Of a stretch of 64,000 nucleotides of DNA, positions 16,139 through 24,459 are shown one piece after another. Both the position numbers and the translations under genes were made by a program. Each line of letters starts with the position of its first letter. Position 1 is the first letter of the stretch. The DNA comes from Galbibacter orientalis DSM 19592 (lineage in GTDB: Bacteria > Bacteroidota > Bacteroidia > Flavobacteriales > Flavobacteriaceae): positions 2,893,466 through 2,957,465 of the forward strand of contig NZ_JH651379.1 in assembly GCF_000260115.1 (NCBI RefSeq), written 5' to 3'. The notes beneath the pieces are model-generated. The model was given only the letters and a program-made list of their open reading frames with translations, searched no databases and had not been told where the DNA came from.

Positions 16139-17950
16139 CTAAATAGGCACATTCATGGTTACTCGTGTTCCTTCTCCAGGGTTAGAGCTCATAAATAATC
16201 GTCCGTTGATGTAGTTAATACGCTCTTTCATAAAGGTGAGCCCCATACCACCCTCGCCATTTTCTCTTGGTTTTAATTTATTAGTATCAAACCCTCTACC
16301 GTTATCATCAATAGTAATGCTAAGTAACTCTTTACTATGAGAAATTGTAATAATTATATGAGTAGATTCGGCATATTTAATGGCATTATTAACAGCCTCC
16401 TGCGTAATTCTGTATATGTTAATTTCTGTAAGAGAATCCAACCGATCGTTAAACTCAGTTTTATTAAACAATACAATATTCTTGCCCGTAAACTTTGCTA
16501 ATTCTTGAGAGAGCTTTGTAAGTGCTGGAACTATACCATGGTCGGTTAATTCTGGTGGTGTTAAATTAAAAGTAGCTGTTCTAACTCCTTTAATAATATT
16601 AGTTGTTAGCTCCTTTAAATGCTCAATTTTTTCAGCGGTTCTCTCTGTGTTTTTAACGTCAATACTTTCAATATTAAATTTTAATCCAGTTAGCATTTGT
16701 CCAATTCCGTCATGGATATCTTTGGCAATCCGATTTTGTTCTTGTTCTTGGTTTTCAATTATTTTTGCTGAAAGTGTTTTTTGTTGATCAATTTTAGCTT
16801 CGAAACGCTCTTTAGTGAGACGTTCTATTTGAAGCTGCGCTTTTTTACGTTCCGTAATATCAAAGCAAATAAGCAATAATTCATCTTTTTGTTCGCCAGA
16901 ATGATAAGGAATAATAGACATTTCTAACCAAATAGCTTCACCATTGGCTAGAGTTCCTTTTATTTCTCCCTGCCAGCCCGTATTTTGATGGTTTGCAAGG
17001 AGGGTTTCGATATATTCTTGTTCTTTTTTATCCGTAGAAATTACTTCAGAAAACTTTGTTGTATTGCTAAAACTTCTATAATTAAACCGACTGGAAAATT
17101 TATTTCCTAGATGAATTAAATAGCCGTCTAAGGAGATACGAGCAAATAATAATGTTTGCTCCATAACTAAACTTAATGCTTTTAATTGATTTACAGATTT
17201 TTCTTTTGCCTGACTAAGGGCATCTGCATTAAAAGCCATTTCTTTTGCTTTTTCTTCGGAAACTAATAGGTTTTTAATTGTTTGTTTTGTTCGTTTTGCT
17301 GCTGGCCAAAAGATGAATAAAAACTCGGCTAATAAAATGGCGAGGGTTACAATAAGTAAAATGAATTCTAACTTCTGAAGTTTTTCTACTTTTAGTGTTG
17401 CCTCTTTATCATATTGATTTACAATACGATCCATAATAGTTAAAAACTGTTGTTCTTGAATTCTTAAATTAGCGGTTTCTTGCTGAATTTGCTTTTTAAA
17501 AATTGAAGCATTAATACTTGACTCCTGAAGTATGTTTTTTACAGAAGTTTGGATTTTTGTAAAAGAAGGTTGTAGCTCCTTAAACATAAGTTGTATAGCT
17601 TCAGAATTATTACCTTCTATTTGTAAACTATCATTCCCATTTTGTAAAGACTGGTGAGAGGATTCCCACAATTGGAGCGTACTTTTGATATTGTCTAAAA
17701 CCTCTCCTTTATTAGTAGTAAGGTTTGCATTTGTGTATAATAATACTTCTTTGGTAAGTTTCTGACTTAACATTCGCTGCCTTCCAGCAATGTTAATAAT
17801 TTTAGCATCATCTTGTTGGTCCCTTAAATATTTACGTACTAAAATCTGACTTAGAATAACAGACACCGCAATAGCACTTAAGGCTATAATGTACAGTTTT
17901 CTAAGTTTGTTAAAAGTATTTTGGTCTAAGGAAGTGACCTTTGTGCTCAT
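16139..17950 (-). CDS. NarX-like sensor histidine kinase with P-box-type sensor domain
   Basis: A 603-residue membrane kinase. TM1 is at ~17-40 and TM2 at ~195-215. Between them is a helical domain containing IINIAGRQRMLSQKLTKEVL, the PilJ/NarX-type P-box (NarX: INxAGSLRMQS), which in NarX binds nitrate and nitrite in the periplasm. After TM2 follow a coiled coil, a PAS domain (~255-365, then the PAC-like ELLLICFDITERKKAQ), a HisKA_3 dimerisation helix with DIHDGIGQMLTGLKF (phospho-His ~405) and a HATPase domain (NAIKYAE, DDNGRGFD, GMGLTFMKERI). It is 5 bp downstream of the DUF4202 gene and upstream of the NarL-like gene, a cognate pair. Nitrate/nitrite sensing is inferred from the P-box and the neighbours. 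Confidence 0.9.
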   Translation of the reverse strand: MSTKVTSLDQNTFNKLRKLYIIALSAIAVSVILSQILVRKYLRDQQDDAKIINIAGRQRMLSQKLTKEVLLYTNANLTTNKGEVLDNIKSTLQLWESSHQSLQNGNDSLQIEGNNSEAIQLMFKELQPSFTKIQTSVKNILQESSINASIFKKQIQQETANLRIQEQQFLTIMDRIVNQYDKEATLKVEKLQKLEFILLIVTLAILLAEFLFIFWPAAKRTKQTIKNLLVSEEKAKEMAFNADALSQAKEKSVNQLKALSLVMEQTLLFARISLDGYLIHLGNKFSSRFNYRSFSNTTKFSEVISTDKKEQEYIETLLANHQNTGWQGEIKGTLANGEAIWLEMSIIPYHSGEQKDELLLICFDITERKKAQLQIERLTKERFEAKIDQQKTLSAKIIENQEQEQNRIAKDIHDGIGQMLTGLKFNIESIDVKNTERTAEKIEHLKELTTNIIKGVRTATFNLTPPELTDHGIVPALTKLSQELAKFTGKNIVLFNKTEFNDRLDSLTEINIYRITQEAVNNAIKYAESTHIIITISHSKELLSITIDDNGRGFDTNKLKPRENGEGGMGLTFMKERINYINGRLFMSSNPGEGTRVTMNVPI

Positions 17951-17955
17951 AGTTT

Positions 17956-18540
17956 TTAAGCTAATGCTTGTTTAATAAGCGATAAACTCTTGTTGTTCAA
18001 GGGGAGTTTTAGAGCTGCTTTATGACCTTTATCCGACATTTTTCCCCATGTTTTTTGTAGAATGTCAATTATCTTTTCATCGGAATGTTTGTCGGCAAAA
18101 TCTTCAAAATAATACTGAAGAAAGACTAAACATACTACATCTTCTAAAGTTTGAGTTTCTTCATCTTTTTTAAGTAATTTCTTCTTAATTAAAAAAGAAA
18201 CTCTTTCAGAAAAACTGTCATCGTATCCAACTTCATTTAAAATATCAGCAGTAATTTCAGCATGCATTTTTTTGAGTTCTTCTCTCCATTTTAAATACCC
18301 AATTCGGTCCATAGGGTAAGAGTTCCTGTTTATTTTCCAACGCTCTATATGTTGAGCTCTGGCAGCAATTTGTAATTCTTCACTAGCATTAGGCTCAAAA
18401 GAAAGCAAGGTTTCTGTCATACGTTGTGAGTACAACAATTCTTTTGGGTATTCTTTTCCTTGATAGGTTTCTGTATTCGGATCTTGAGCGTTTGCACGAT
18501 CTATTTTTTCAATGGCTTCTTTAAAATTGGGCTGGCTCAT
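17956..18540 (-). CDS. DUF4202 domain protein in the nitrite reductase operon
   Basis: A 194-residue soluble protein matching DUF4202, with FKEAIEKIDRANAQDPNTET at the start, then AARAQHIERWKINRNSYP, KKMHAEITADILNEVGYDDS and VVCLVFLQYYFEDFADKH. The His/Asp spacing (AQHIERW, KMHAEI, the FEDFAD cluster) suggests a metal-binding helical bundle in the style of HD-domain proteins, although a formal HD motif is not obvious. It sits between nirD (11 bp upstream) and the NarX-like kinase (5 bp downstream), so it is made with nitrite reductase and its regulators. The biochemical role is unknown. Confidence 0.8.
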   Translation of the reverse strand: MSQPNFKEAIEKIDRANAQDPNTETYQGKEYPKELLYSQRMTETLLSFEPNASEELQIAARAQHIERWKINRNSYPMDRIGYLKWREELKKMHAEITADILNEVGYDDSFSERVSFLIKKKLLKKDEETQTLEDVVCLVFLQYYFEDFADKHSDEKIIDILQKTWGKMSDKGHKAALKLPLNNKSLSLIKQALA

Positions 18541-18551
18541 ATATTGTTTTC

Positions 18552-18929
18552 TTAATCTGTGAAGCCAATATACACATTTTCATTTTCAATTTTAACAGGA
18601 TAGGTAGCAATTTTATAATCTTCCCCGTTTAAATTTTCTCCATTTTCTAAGGAAAATGTTTTTTTGTGTAGCGGACAAGCAATTTTTGGAATCCCACTTA
18701 AATCGCCCACCATACCTCGAGAAAGTACCATTTCCATTTTATGAGGACATAAATTCTGACAGGCATACCAAGCCGATTTTCGGGTGAAATTGTATACCGC
18801 AATTTGCTTTGTTTTGTATTTAACACAAGCGCCTCCATTTTCTGGGAAATCGTTAATATTTCCAGCGTTGAACCAATGCATAACTTTATTTTGTGTAACC
18901 GATTGATATTGTTGAAGTAGTTGTTCCAT
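18552..18929 (-). CDS. nirD: Nitrite reductase small subunit NirD (Rieske-type)
   Basis: A 125-residue protein with a Rieske-like beta fold and both iron-binding elements: CQNLCPHK and ACPLHKKTF. Spacing is as in NirD proteins that keep the [2Fe-2S] ligands (CxH ... CxxH). It is the small partner of NirB in cytoplasmic NADH-dependent reduction of nitrite to ammonium. It follows nirB with a 320-bp spacer that holds a repeat element, and precedes the DUF4202 gene by 11 bp, so it may be on the nirB transcript or on one that starts in the spacer. Confidence 0.93.
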   Translation of the reverse strand: MEQLLQQYQSVTQNKVMHWFNAGNINDFPENGGACVKYKTKQIAVYNFTRKSAWYACQNLCPHKMEMVLSRGMVGDLSGIPKIACPLHKKTFSLENGENLNGEDYKIATYPVKIENENVYIGFTD

Positions 18930-18953
18930 AATTTAAAAATTGTAAGATTAGTA

Positions 18954-19078
18954 TTAATCCCTCATAGAGGGTTTTATTCTCCAGAGCCTGTCCTGAGTTT
19001 ACCGAAGGACTCTGCGTCGAAATAAATTAAATTTGTTTCCTTTGACTACCTTGTGGGCTTGCCCCGAGGTAGTTGATT
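18954..19078 (+). repeat. Intergenic hairpin repeat, copy 3 (nirB-nirD spacer)
   Basis: A full-length copy: CCCTCATAGAGGG, GAGCCTGTCCTGAGTTTACC, GTCGAAATAAATTAAATTTG and CTTGTGGGCTTGCCCCGAGG plus TAGTTGATT. It separates nirB from nirD, two genes that are adjacent in most genomes. The rest of the spacer (19079-19249) holds loosely palindromic sequence such as CAGTTTGCAGTTGGCAG and CCAACTGATAAACTG, and no gene. Confidence 0.75.
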
Positions 19079-19249
19079 GTTATAAACTATTTTTCAGTTT
19101 GCAGTTGGCAGAATTCTCACAACTAACTTCCTACCAACTGATAAACTGACCACTGTAAAATTTACCTCAGTGCAAGCACTCGAGAGATAATGAGTTGGAA
19201 TATTCTTTAATTTGAGCCATGCCAAAGTAAGTAAACCCTTACTATGAGA

Positions 19250-21760
19250 TTAAATCCAAGCTTTAGGCATTTTTTGATCTCTAAGCGCTACATATTCAAT
19301 GTTGTTATCTCTATCTTCTGAGTTGACAAAATGCTTAAATCTTTTCATCATTTCTGGATCTTCAATAGCTTGTTTCCATTCGCATTCGTACTTATTAACA
19401 AGGCTTTGCATTTCTTTTTCTAAATCTTCAGCAATGCCTAAAGAGTCTTCTATGATTACTTTTTTTAGGTGTTCTATACCTCCATCTAATTTTTCTAACC
19501 ATGGAGCAGTGCGTGTAAGAGGTGCGGCAGTTCTTATGTAATACATTAAAAATCTATCAAGGTACTTTACGCAAGTTTCATCATCTAATTGTTCTGCTAA
19601 TAGAATTGCATGTTTAGGGGTTGCACCACCATTACCACATACATATAAGTTCCATCCACCATCTACAGCAATGAGTCCAAAATCTTTTCCTCTTGCCTCT
19701 GCACACTCTCTAATGCAACCAGAAACGCCTCCTTTAAGTTTGTGAGGGGAGCGTAATCCGCGGTATCTGTTTTCAATTTCAATAGCAAAAGAAACACTTT
19801 CATGCATTCCATATCTACACCATGTAGAACCAACACAGCTCTTTACGGTTCTTAAGGATTTTCCATATGCGTGTCCGCTTTCAAACCCAGCATCTATTAA
19901 TTCTTTCCAAATAAGAGGTAATTCATGGAGTTCCGCACCAAAAAGGTCAATGCGTTGTCCGCCTGTTATTTTTGTATAGAGGTCATACTTTTGAGCTACT
20001 TTTCCTAACACCATTAATTTTTCAGGTGAAATTTCTCCTCCAGCAACTCTTGGAACTATGGAGTAGGTTCCGTTCCGTTGAATATTCGCTAAAAATTTAT
20101 CGTTGGAATCTTGAATGGTAACTTGCTTATTTGCAGTTTCCATATAAATGCTTGCAAATAAAGATGCTAAAGCAGGTTTGCAAGTTTCACAACCATCGCC
20201 TTTTCCAAATAAATCTAAAGCTTCGTCGTAATTCTTAACCTTATTTACTTTAATAAGATCATATAATTCTTGTCGGTTATAAGCAAAGTGCTCACACAAG
20301 GTTTCTTTTACTTCTTTTCCTAAAGATTTTAAAGTTTCGTTTACTAAATCAACAACCATTGGCTTACATCCACCGCAACCGCTAGTAGCTTTTGTTGCTT
20401 TTACAACATCAGAAAGAGAACAACAAGATTCGTCTTTTATCATCCCGCAGATACTCCCTTTAGTAACACTCTCACAAGAACAAATCTGTGCAGTGTCAGG
20501 AAAATCCATCACACTTCCTACAGAAGAACTTTCGCCTCCCCGAGCTCCTAAAATTAAGTCTTCAGGATTTTCTGGAAGTTTCATTTCATTTATATGTAAC
20601 TGAAATAAAGTATTATAATCTGAAGAATCTCCTACTAGAATTCCTCCTAAGAGTTTTGAACCATCTTTAGTTACGTTAATTCGTTTGTAAATTCCTTTGT
20701 GTTTGTTTTCAAAAGAGATAACCGATACATCATCATTTTCAATAAAAGGATCTCCAAAGCTAGCAACCTCAGTTCCAATTAATTTTAGTTGAGTGGACAT
20801 GTCAATAGATGAAACCATGGTAGTATCTCCACCAGTAATTTGCTCTACAGCTACATTTGCCATATCGTAACCAGGAGCTACCAATCCATAAATACCATCA
20901 TTATAAAGCGCAACTTCTCCAATGGCATACACATTTTCTGCTGATGTTTGCATTTTATTATTTACCCAAATTCCACCACGTTCTCCAACTTTTATTCCAG
21001 CTTCTCTAGCTAATTCGTCTCTCGGGCGAATCCCCGCAGAGATAATTAACATATCTACTTTTAAAGAAGTATTGTCGTTAAATTGCATTGCTTCAATAGC
21101 ATTTTCTCCAATAATTTCTGAGGTAGCTTTTTCCAAATGAACTTTAATATCCATTTGTTCTATTTTACTTTTTAATAGATTACTGGCAGGTAAATCTAGT
21201 TGTCTAGGCATTAACCTAGGAGCAAATTCAATAACATGAGTTTCCATGCCCAGTTCTTTGGCTGCATTTGCGGCCTCCAAACCTAATAACCCGCCACCAA
21301 GTACAGCGGCTTGTGCTTTTCCTTCTTTTTTTATTTTAGAAGCATAGGTTTTCATTGCGTCTAAGTCTTCTAACGTTCTGTATACAAAGACCCCAGATTT
21401 TTCGGAGCCTTTAATTGGAGGGATAAAAGGAGACGAACCAGTAGCTATAACTAGATAATCATATGTATAAGTTTCATTTTTATAAGTAGTTATTTCTCTT
21501 TTCTGAGTATCAATATTTGAAATTAATGAAGAAGTATGAAGTGTAATGTCGTTTTCTAAATACCAATTGGTTGGAGCAAGTAAAAGTTCATTGGCAGATT
21601 TTTCTCCAAAATACTCACTTAGATGCACTCTATCATAAGCAGGTCTTGGTTCCTCACCAAAAACTTCAATTTTAAAATCATTTCTATTGGTTTTATTTAC
21701 TAGTTTTTCGCAAAACTTATAACCAACCATTCCATTTCCGATTACTATGATTTTCTTCAT
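19250..21760 (-). CDS. nirB: Assimilatory nitrite reductase large subunit NirB
   Basis: An ~836-residue NADH-dependent nitrite reductase that makes ammonium from nitrite. Order: an FAD/NAD domain (KKIIVIGNGMVGYKFCEKL, ATGSSPFIPP, AVLGGGLLGLEAANAA, ISAGIRPRD); two BFD-like [2Fe-2S] regions (CSCESVTKGSICG ... GCGGCKPMV, and GKGDGCETCKPALA); a nitrite/sulfite reductase ferredoxin-like half-domain (GTYSIVPRVAGGEISPEKLM); and the siroheme/[4Fe-4S] domain with SCVGSTWCRYG and GCIRECAEARGKDFG. A longer frame starts at 21781 with TTG; the ATG at 21760 (MKKIIVIGNG) is the better start. The upstream motif array begins 24 bp before it. This gene heads the nirB-nirD-DUF4202-kinase run. Siroheme synthesis genes are not in the window. 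Confidence 0.95.
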   Translation of the reverse strand: MKKIIVIGNGMVGYKFCEKLVNKTNRNDFKIEVFGEEPRPAYDRVHLSEYFGEKSANELLLAPTNWYLENDITLHTSSLISNIDTQKREITTYKNETYTYDYLVIATGSSPFIPPIKGSEKSGVFVYRTLEDLDAMKTYASKIKKEGKAQAAVLGGGLLGLEAANAAKELGMETHVIEFAPRLMPRQLDLPASNLLKSKIEQMDIKVHLEKATSEIIGENAIEAMQFNDNTSLKVDMLIISAGIRPRDELAREAGIKVGERGGIWVNNKMQTSAENVYAIGEVALYNDGIYGLVAPGYDMANVAVEQITGGDTTMVSSIDMSTQLKLIGTEVASFGDPFIENDDVSVISFENKHKGIYKRINVTKDGSKLLGGILVGDSSDYNTLFQLHINEMKLPENPEDLILGARGGESSSVGSVMDFPDTAQICSCESVTKGSICGMIKDESCCSLSDVVKATKATSGCGGCKPMVVDLVNETLKSLGKEVKETLCEHFAYNRQELYDLIKVNKVKNYDEALDLFGKGDGCETCKPALASLFASIYMETANKQVTIQDSNDKFLANIQRNGTYSIVPRVAGGEISPEKLMVLGKVAQKYDLYTKITGGQRIDLFGAELHELPLIWKELIDAGFESGHAYGKSLRTVKSCVGSTWCRYGMHESVSFAIEIENRYRGLRSPHKLKGGVSGCIRECAEARGKDFGLIAVDGGWNLYVCGNGGATPKHAILLAEQLDDETCVKYLDRFLMYYIRTAAPLTRTAPWLEKLDGGIEHLKKVIIEDSLGIAEDLEKEMQSLVNKYECEWKQAIEDPEMMKRFKHFVNSEDRDNNIEYVALRDQKMPKAWI

Positions 21761-21826
21761 GACTACGTAATTTTGAATCAAATATAAGTAAAAATACTTA
21801 ATTTTAAATACGTAGATTACTTAATT
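21761..21826. promoter_or_regulatory. Nitrate-regulon motif array upstream of nirB
   Basis: ATAAGTAAAAATACTTAATT (21784) is followed by TTAAATACGTAGATTACTTA. An additional ACTACGTAATTT touches the ATG (21762). The arms AAGTA, TACTT and TACGTA are those seen before narK and moeA, and the distance to the start codon (24 bp) is nearly the same. Confidence 0.65.
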
Positions 21827-21912
21827 CATGTTTTGACTTTAATTTTTAGAGAATCATAGATTTTCGGCATTTAAAATTTTTAGATGTGTAATATAGAAGG
21901 GTTTAAATAAAA

Positions 21913-21952
21913 ATATCCGCACTCAAATTAAAAATATAAAGAGTGCGGATAT
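21913..21952 (-). terminator. Terminator after the 191-residue OMP gene
   Basis: ATATCCGCACTC pairs with GAGTGCGGATAT across a 16-base loop, a 12-bp perfect stem. On the - strand it is followed by TTTTATTTAAA, so it terminates transcripts of the OMP gene that ends at 21986. Confidence 0.8.
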
Positions 21953-21985
21953 TGGTAAGTTCTAGGGGAACTTAAAATTTGGTTA

Positions 21986-22561
21986 TTAGAACATGAATCC
22001 TAAACCAGCTGAAAATACTGAGTTGTGAATGTCTGTATCTTCTACAACTTCAGATAATCCATAAGAGTATCTGGCTTGTAAAAAGAAGCCGTTTTCAAAT
22101 TTATATTCGGCACCACCGGTTAACTGAAAATCGATATCATTAATTTGGTCGGTATCAAAATCTCCAGCATCTTCCGTTGGTTGAAAATCTAATTCTTCAT
22201 TCACTTTAAAACCTACTTGTGGACCTGCATGTAAGTTAAATCCTTCAGCTAAATATACTTTTGCCAAAAGTGGAACTTGAATATAATCTACTTGGAATTC
22301 TGCATCGATATCATCCAAATCAAATCCTTGACCTGAATAGAAAACCTCTGGCTGAACAGAAAAACGCTCACTTAATGGCGCTTCAGCAACTAAACCAGCA
22401 TAAAAACTGGTTCTGTTATCTGGACTGTCAATATCATCTCCAGCTACACTAGAAAAGTTTAAACCCCCGCGGGCACCTAATTGGACCTCATCAGACCAAG
22501 ATTGTGCGCTTGCTATGGTTCCTACTAATAAAGTTGCTATTACTAAAATGTGTTTTTTCAT
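21986..22561 (-). CDS. Outer-membrane beta-barrel protein (porin-like, PorT-type)
   Basis: A 191-residue protein with a signal peptide (MKKHILVIATLLVGTIASAQ) and a small beta-barrel pattern: GARGGLNFSSVAGDD, TSFYAGLVAEAPLSERFSVQ, PEVFYSGQGF, LHAGPQVGFKVNEE and a last strand ending in GLGFMF with C-terminal Phe, the usual signal for outer-membrane insertion. It matches the broad outer-membrane beta-barrel group common in Bacteroidota; substrate or role cannot be predicted. It is acidic (many D/E in loops). It is transcribed alone, with a strong terminator behind it and a divergent promoter region in front. Confidence 0.8.
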   Translation of the reverse strand: MKKHILVIATLLVGTIASAQSWSDEVQLGARGGLNFSSVAGDDIDSPDNRTSFYAGLVAEAPLSERFSVQPEVFYSGQGFDLDDIDAEFQVDYIQVPLLAKVYLAEGFNLHAGPQVGFKVNEELDFQPTEDAGDFDTDQINDIDFQLTGGAEYKFENGFFLQARYSYGLSEVVEDTDIHNSVFSAGLGFMF

Positions 22562-22943
22562 GATTAAATAGTTTTAATTATTAATTAAAAATTGGTTTGC
22601 TGGTTCAAATGTAGGATGCTTATTTAAACGAAATTGTTAACCACTTTATAAGTGTTTTATAAGAAAAGCTTAAAACTATCAACGATTATTTACTATTAAA
22701 GTGTGTATGTATTTCAACGGATTTAGCTATCCGTTTATCTATAGAGTCTTACAAAATTTTAGTTAAATATTATTTTCTATTGTATGAGTTTTAAGTTTTG
22801 TGAAAACTTTAATGTTTAGCTTTTTTATACCTTTACTCACAAATTGGAATTGTACCTTTTTGAGGGGTATAACGGTAAATTATTTAGAGAAGCTAAAAAA
22901 TAACCATATTTATTCCCTAATACTTACAAATAAACAGTAACAG
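22562..22943. other. Divergent promoter region with a small hairpin
   Basis: This AT-rich spacer between the OMP gene (- strand) and the dipeptidase gene (+ strand) has no gene. One hairpin, AACGGAT-TTAGCT-ATCCGTT, lies at 22716-22735. It could separate the two promoters or act in a leader. Confidence 0.5.
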
Positions 22944-23675
22944 ATGAAAAAAATATTAGTTGTAGTAATGTTTATAGGTTTATTATCCTGCAAACAAAAG
23001 TCAAAAACTCCTCAAGTTTCTAATGAGAATGCGTCTGAAGTTGGAGTAGAAGTAGCTGAAGACACAATAGTAGAAGAAGAAGCTACTACAATACCCGAAA
23101 AAAATATAACTCCTCTGGCATCTATTTCTGATACTACTTTTGTAAGATTAGCAGATTATAGTGATGATTTTGTCTATGAAATGAAGTATGCTACAGAAGA
23201 CAATTTTTTAAAAGCACAAGTTTACGATTGTGGAGAATGTTATGTTCGGGCTGTAACCGCTAGAGGGCTGCTAAAAGCAAATCAGGCTTTTATGGAAAAA
23301 GGGTATCGGATTAAGTTTTTTGATTGCTACCGTCCGCATGATGTGCAGAAGAAAATGTGGAAAATTGTTCCAAATGCTACTTATGTTGCCAATCCGGCAA
23401 AAGGCTCTATACATAATAAGGGAGGCGCTGTAGATATTACGTTGACTACTTTAGAGGGCAAAGAACTGGAGATGGGAACTCCATTTGATTTCTTTGGAAG
23501 AAAGGCAAGACATGCGTATACCGATTTGCCAAAAGAAGTGTTAGATAACCGAAAATTATTAAAAACTACAATGGAATCTTTCGGTTTTGGCGCTATAACT
23601 TCAGAGTGGTGGCATTATAATTATAAGCCTACTTTAAACTATAAAGTAGCTAATTTTACTTGGGATTGTAATTAA
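22944..23675 (+). CDS. VanX-like D-alanyl-D-alanine dipeptidase, lipoprotein
   Basis: A 243-residue lipoprotein (MKKILVVVMFIGLLSC, lipidated Cys at 16) with a Glu-rich linker and an M15D peptidase domain. Zinc-ligand motifs are SIHNKGGAVDITL (SxHxxGxAxD) and EWWHYNY (ExxWH), and the substrate region FFDCYRPHDVQKKMW is typical. The enzyme cleaves D-Ala-D-Ala, and in chromosomally encoded relatives it serves peptidoglycan turnover rather than vancomycin resistance. No vanH/vanA or vanRS neighbours are present, so a resistance role is unlikely. Its stop overlaps the convergent rsmE gene by 4 bp. Confidence 0.9.
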   Translation: MKKILVVVMFIGLLSCKQKSKTPQVSNENASEVGVEVAEDTIVEEEATTIPEKNITPLASISDTTFVRLADYSDDFVYEMKYATEDNFLKAQVYDCGECYVRAVTARGLLKANQAFMEKGYRIKFFDCYRPHDVQKKMWKIVPNATYVANPAKGSIHNKGGAVDITLTTLEGKELEMGTPFDFFGRKARHAYTDLPKEVLDNRKLLKTTMESFGFGAITSEWWHYNYKPTLNYKVANFTWDCN

Positions 23676-24376
23676 GAATTTATCAAGGAAACTATGTGGC
23701 AGGCTACAATAGCAGCGGTTTCTGTACGTAAACGATTGTCGCTTAAACTTACAGGAGTAAATCCATGATCTACTGCTGTTTTTATTTCATTTAAAGAAAA
23801 ATCGCCTTCTGGCCCAATAAGAATTAAAACCTTATTGTCTGCCATAATTTTTCGTTTTAAATCGTATTTCTCTTGCTCTTCGCAATGTGCAATAAATAAT
23901 TGACCCTCTCTTTTTTCATCTAAAAAAGAAGTAAAATTTATGGCATCGTTTAGTTTTGGTAAGTAGCAATTTAAAGATTGCTTCATAGCTGCTTGTAGGA
24001 TTTTTTCGTAGCGTTCTATTTTTATAGTTTTTCGCTCGGAATGGTCGCAAATTATAGGCGTAATTTCATCAATACCAATTTCTGTAGCTTTCTCCAAAAA
24101 CCATTCAAAGCGGTCGTTCATTTTTGTTGGAGCCACCGCCATATGTAAATAGTAATTCTTTTTATATTTTAAATTGGCGTCCTTAATAGTTACAACGCAA
24201 TTTTTTATGTCAGCATTAATTATTTCAGCATCAAAAAGCCATCCTTTACCATTGGTAATATATAAGGTATCTCCTTCTTTTTTACGGAGCACTTTACTAA
24301 TATGCCTACTTTCTTCTTTGTCGAAAGTAAATTGTTGTGCGTTGCTTTCTAATTCTGGTGCGTAAAAAAGTTGCAT
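23672..24376 (-). CDS. rsmE: 16S rRNA (uracil-1498-N3)-methyltransferase RsmE
   Basis: A 234-residue SPOUT-class methyltransferase. An N-terminal PUA-like domain begins MQLFYAPELESNAQQFTFDK, followed by ESRHISKVLRKKEGD. The C-terminal knot contains LIGPEGDFSLNEIKTA and the SLSDNRLRTETAAI SAM-binding loop, both hallmarks of RsmE. It methylates U1498 in the small-subunit rRNA. It lies 84 bp downstream of tsaD on the same strand, and both are housekeeping genes. The intervening spacer has a short GTTGAAAG tandem repeat. Confidence 0.94.
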   Translation of the reverse strand: MQLFYAPELESNAQQFTFDKEESRHISKVLRKKEGDTLYITNGKGWLFDAEIINADIKNCVVTIKDANLKYKKNYYLHMAVAPTKMNDRFEWFLEKATEIGIDEITPIICDHSERKTIKIERYEKILQAAMKQSLNCYLPKLNDAINFTSFLDEKREGQLFIAHCEEQEKYDLKRKIMADNKVLILIGPEGDFSLNEIKTAVDHGFTPVSLSDNRLRTETAAIVACHIVSLINS

Positions 24377-24382
24377 AGAGAT

Positions 24383-24440
24383 GTGAGTTAATATGTTGAA
24401 AGTTGAAAGTTTAAAAGTTAAGACGTTGAAAGTTGAAAAG
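24383..24440. repeat. GTTGAAAG short tandem repeat between rsmE and tsaD
   Basis: TATGTTGAAAGTTGAAAGTT, TAAAAGTTAAGACGTTGAAA and GTTGAAAAGTTAG form irregular repeats of GTTGAAA units. Similar simple repeats are seen at 7718-8094. Confidence 0.6.
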
Positions 24441-24459
24441 TTAGTTTATCAAATCAAGA

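Noticed and set aside
22944-23675. Vancomycin-resistance determinant
   Set aside because: The gene is VanX-like, but it is a lipoprotein, has no vanH/vanA/vanRS neighbours, and lies in a Gram-negative housekeeping context.
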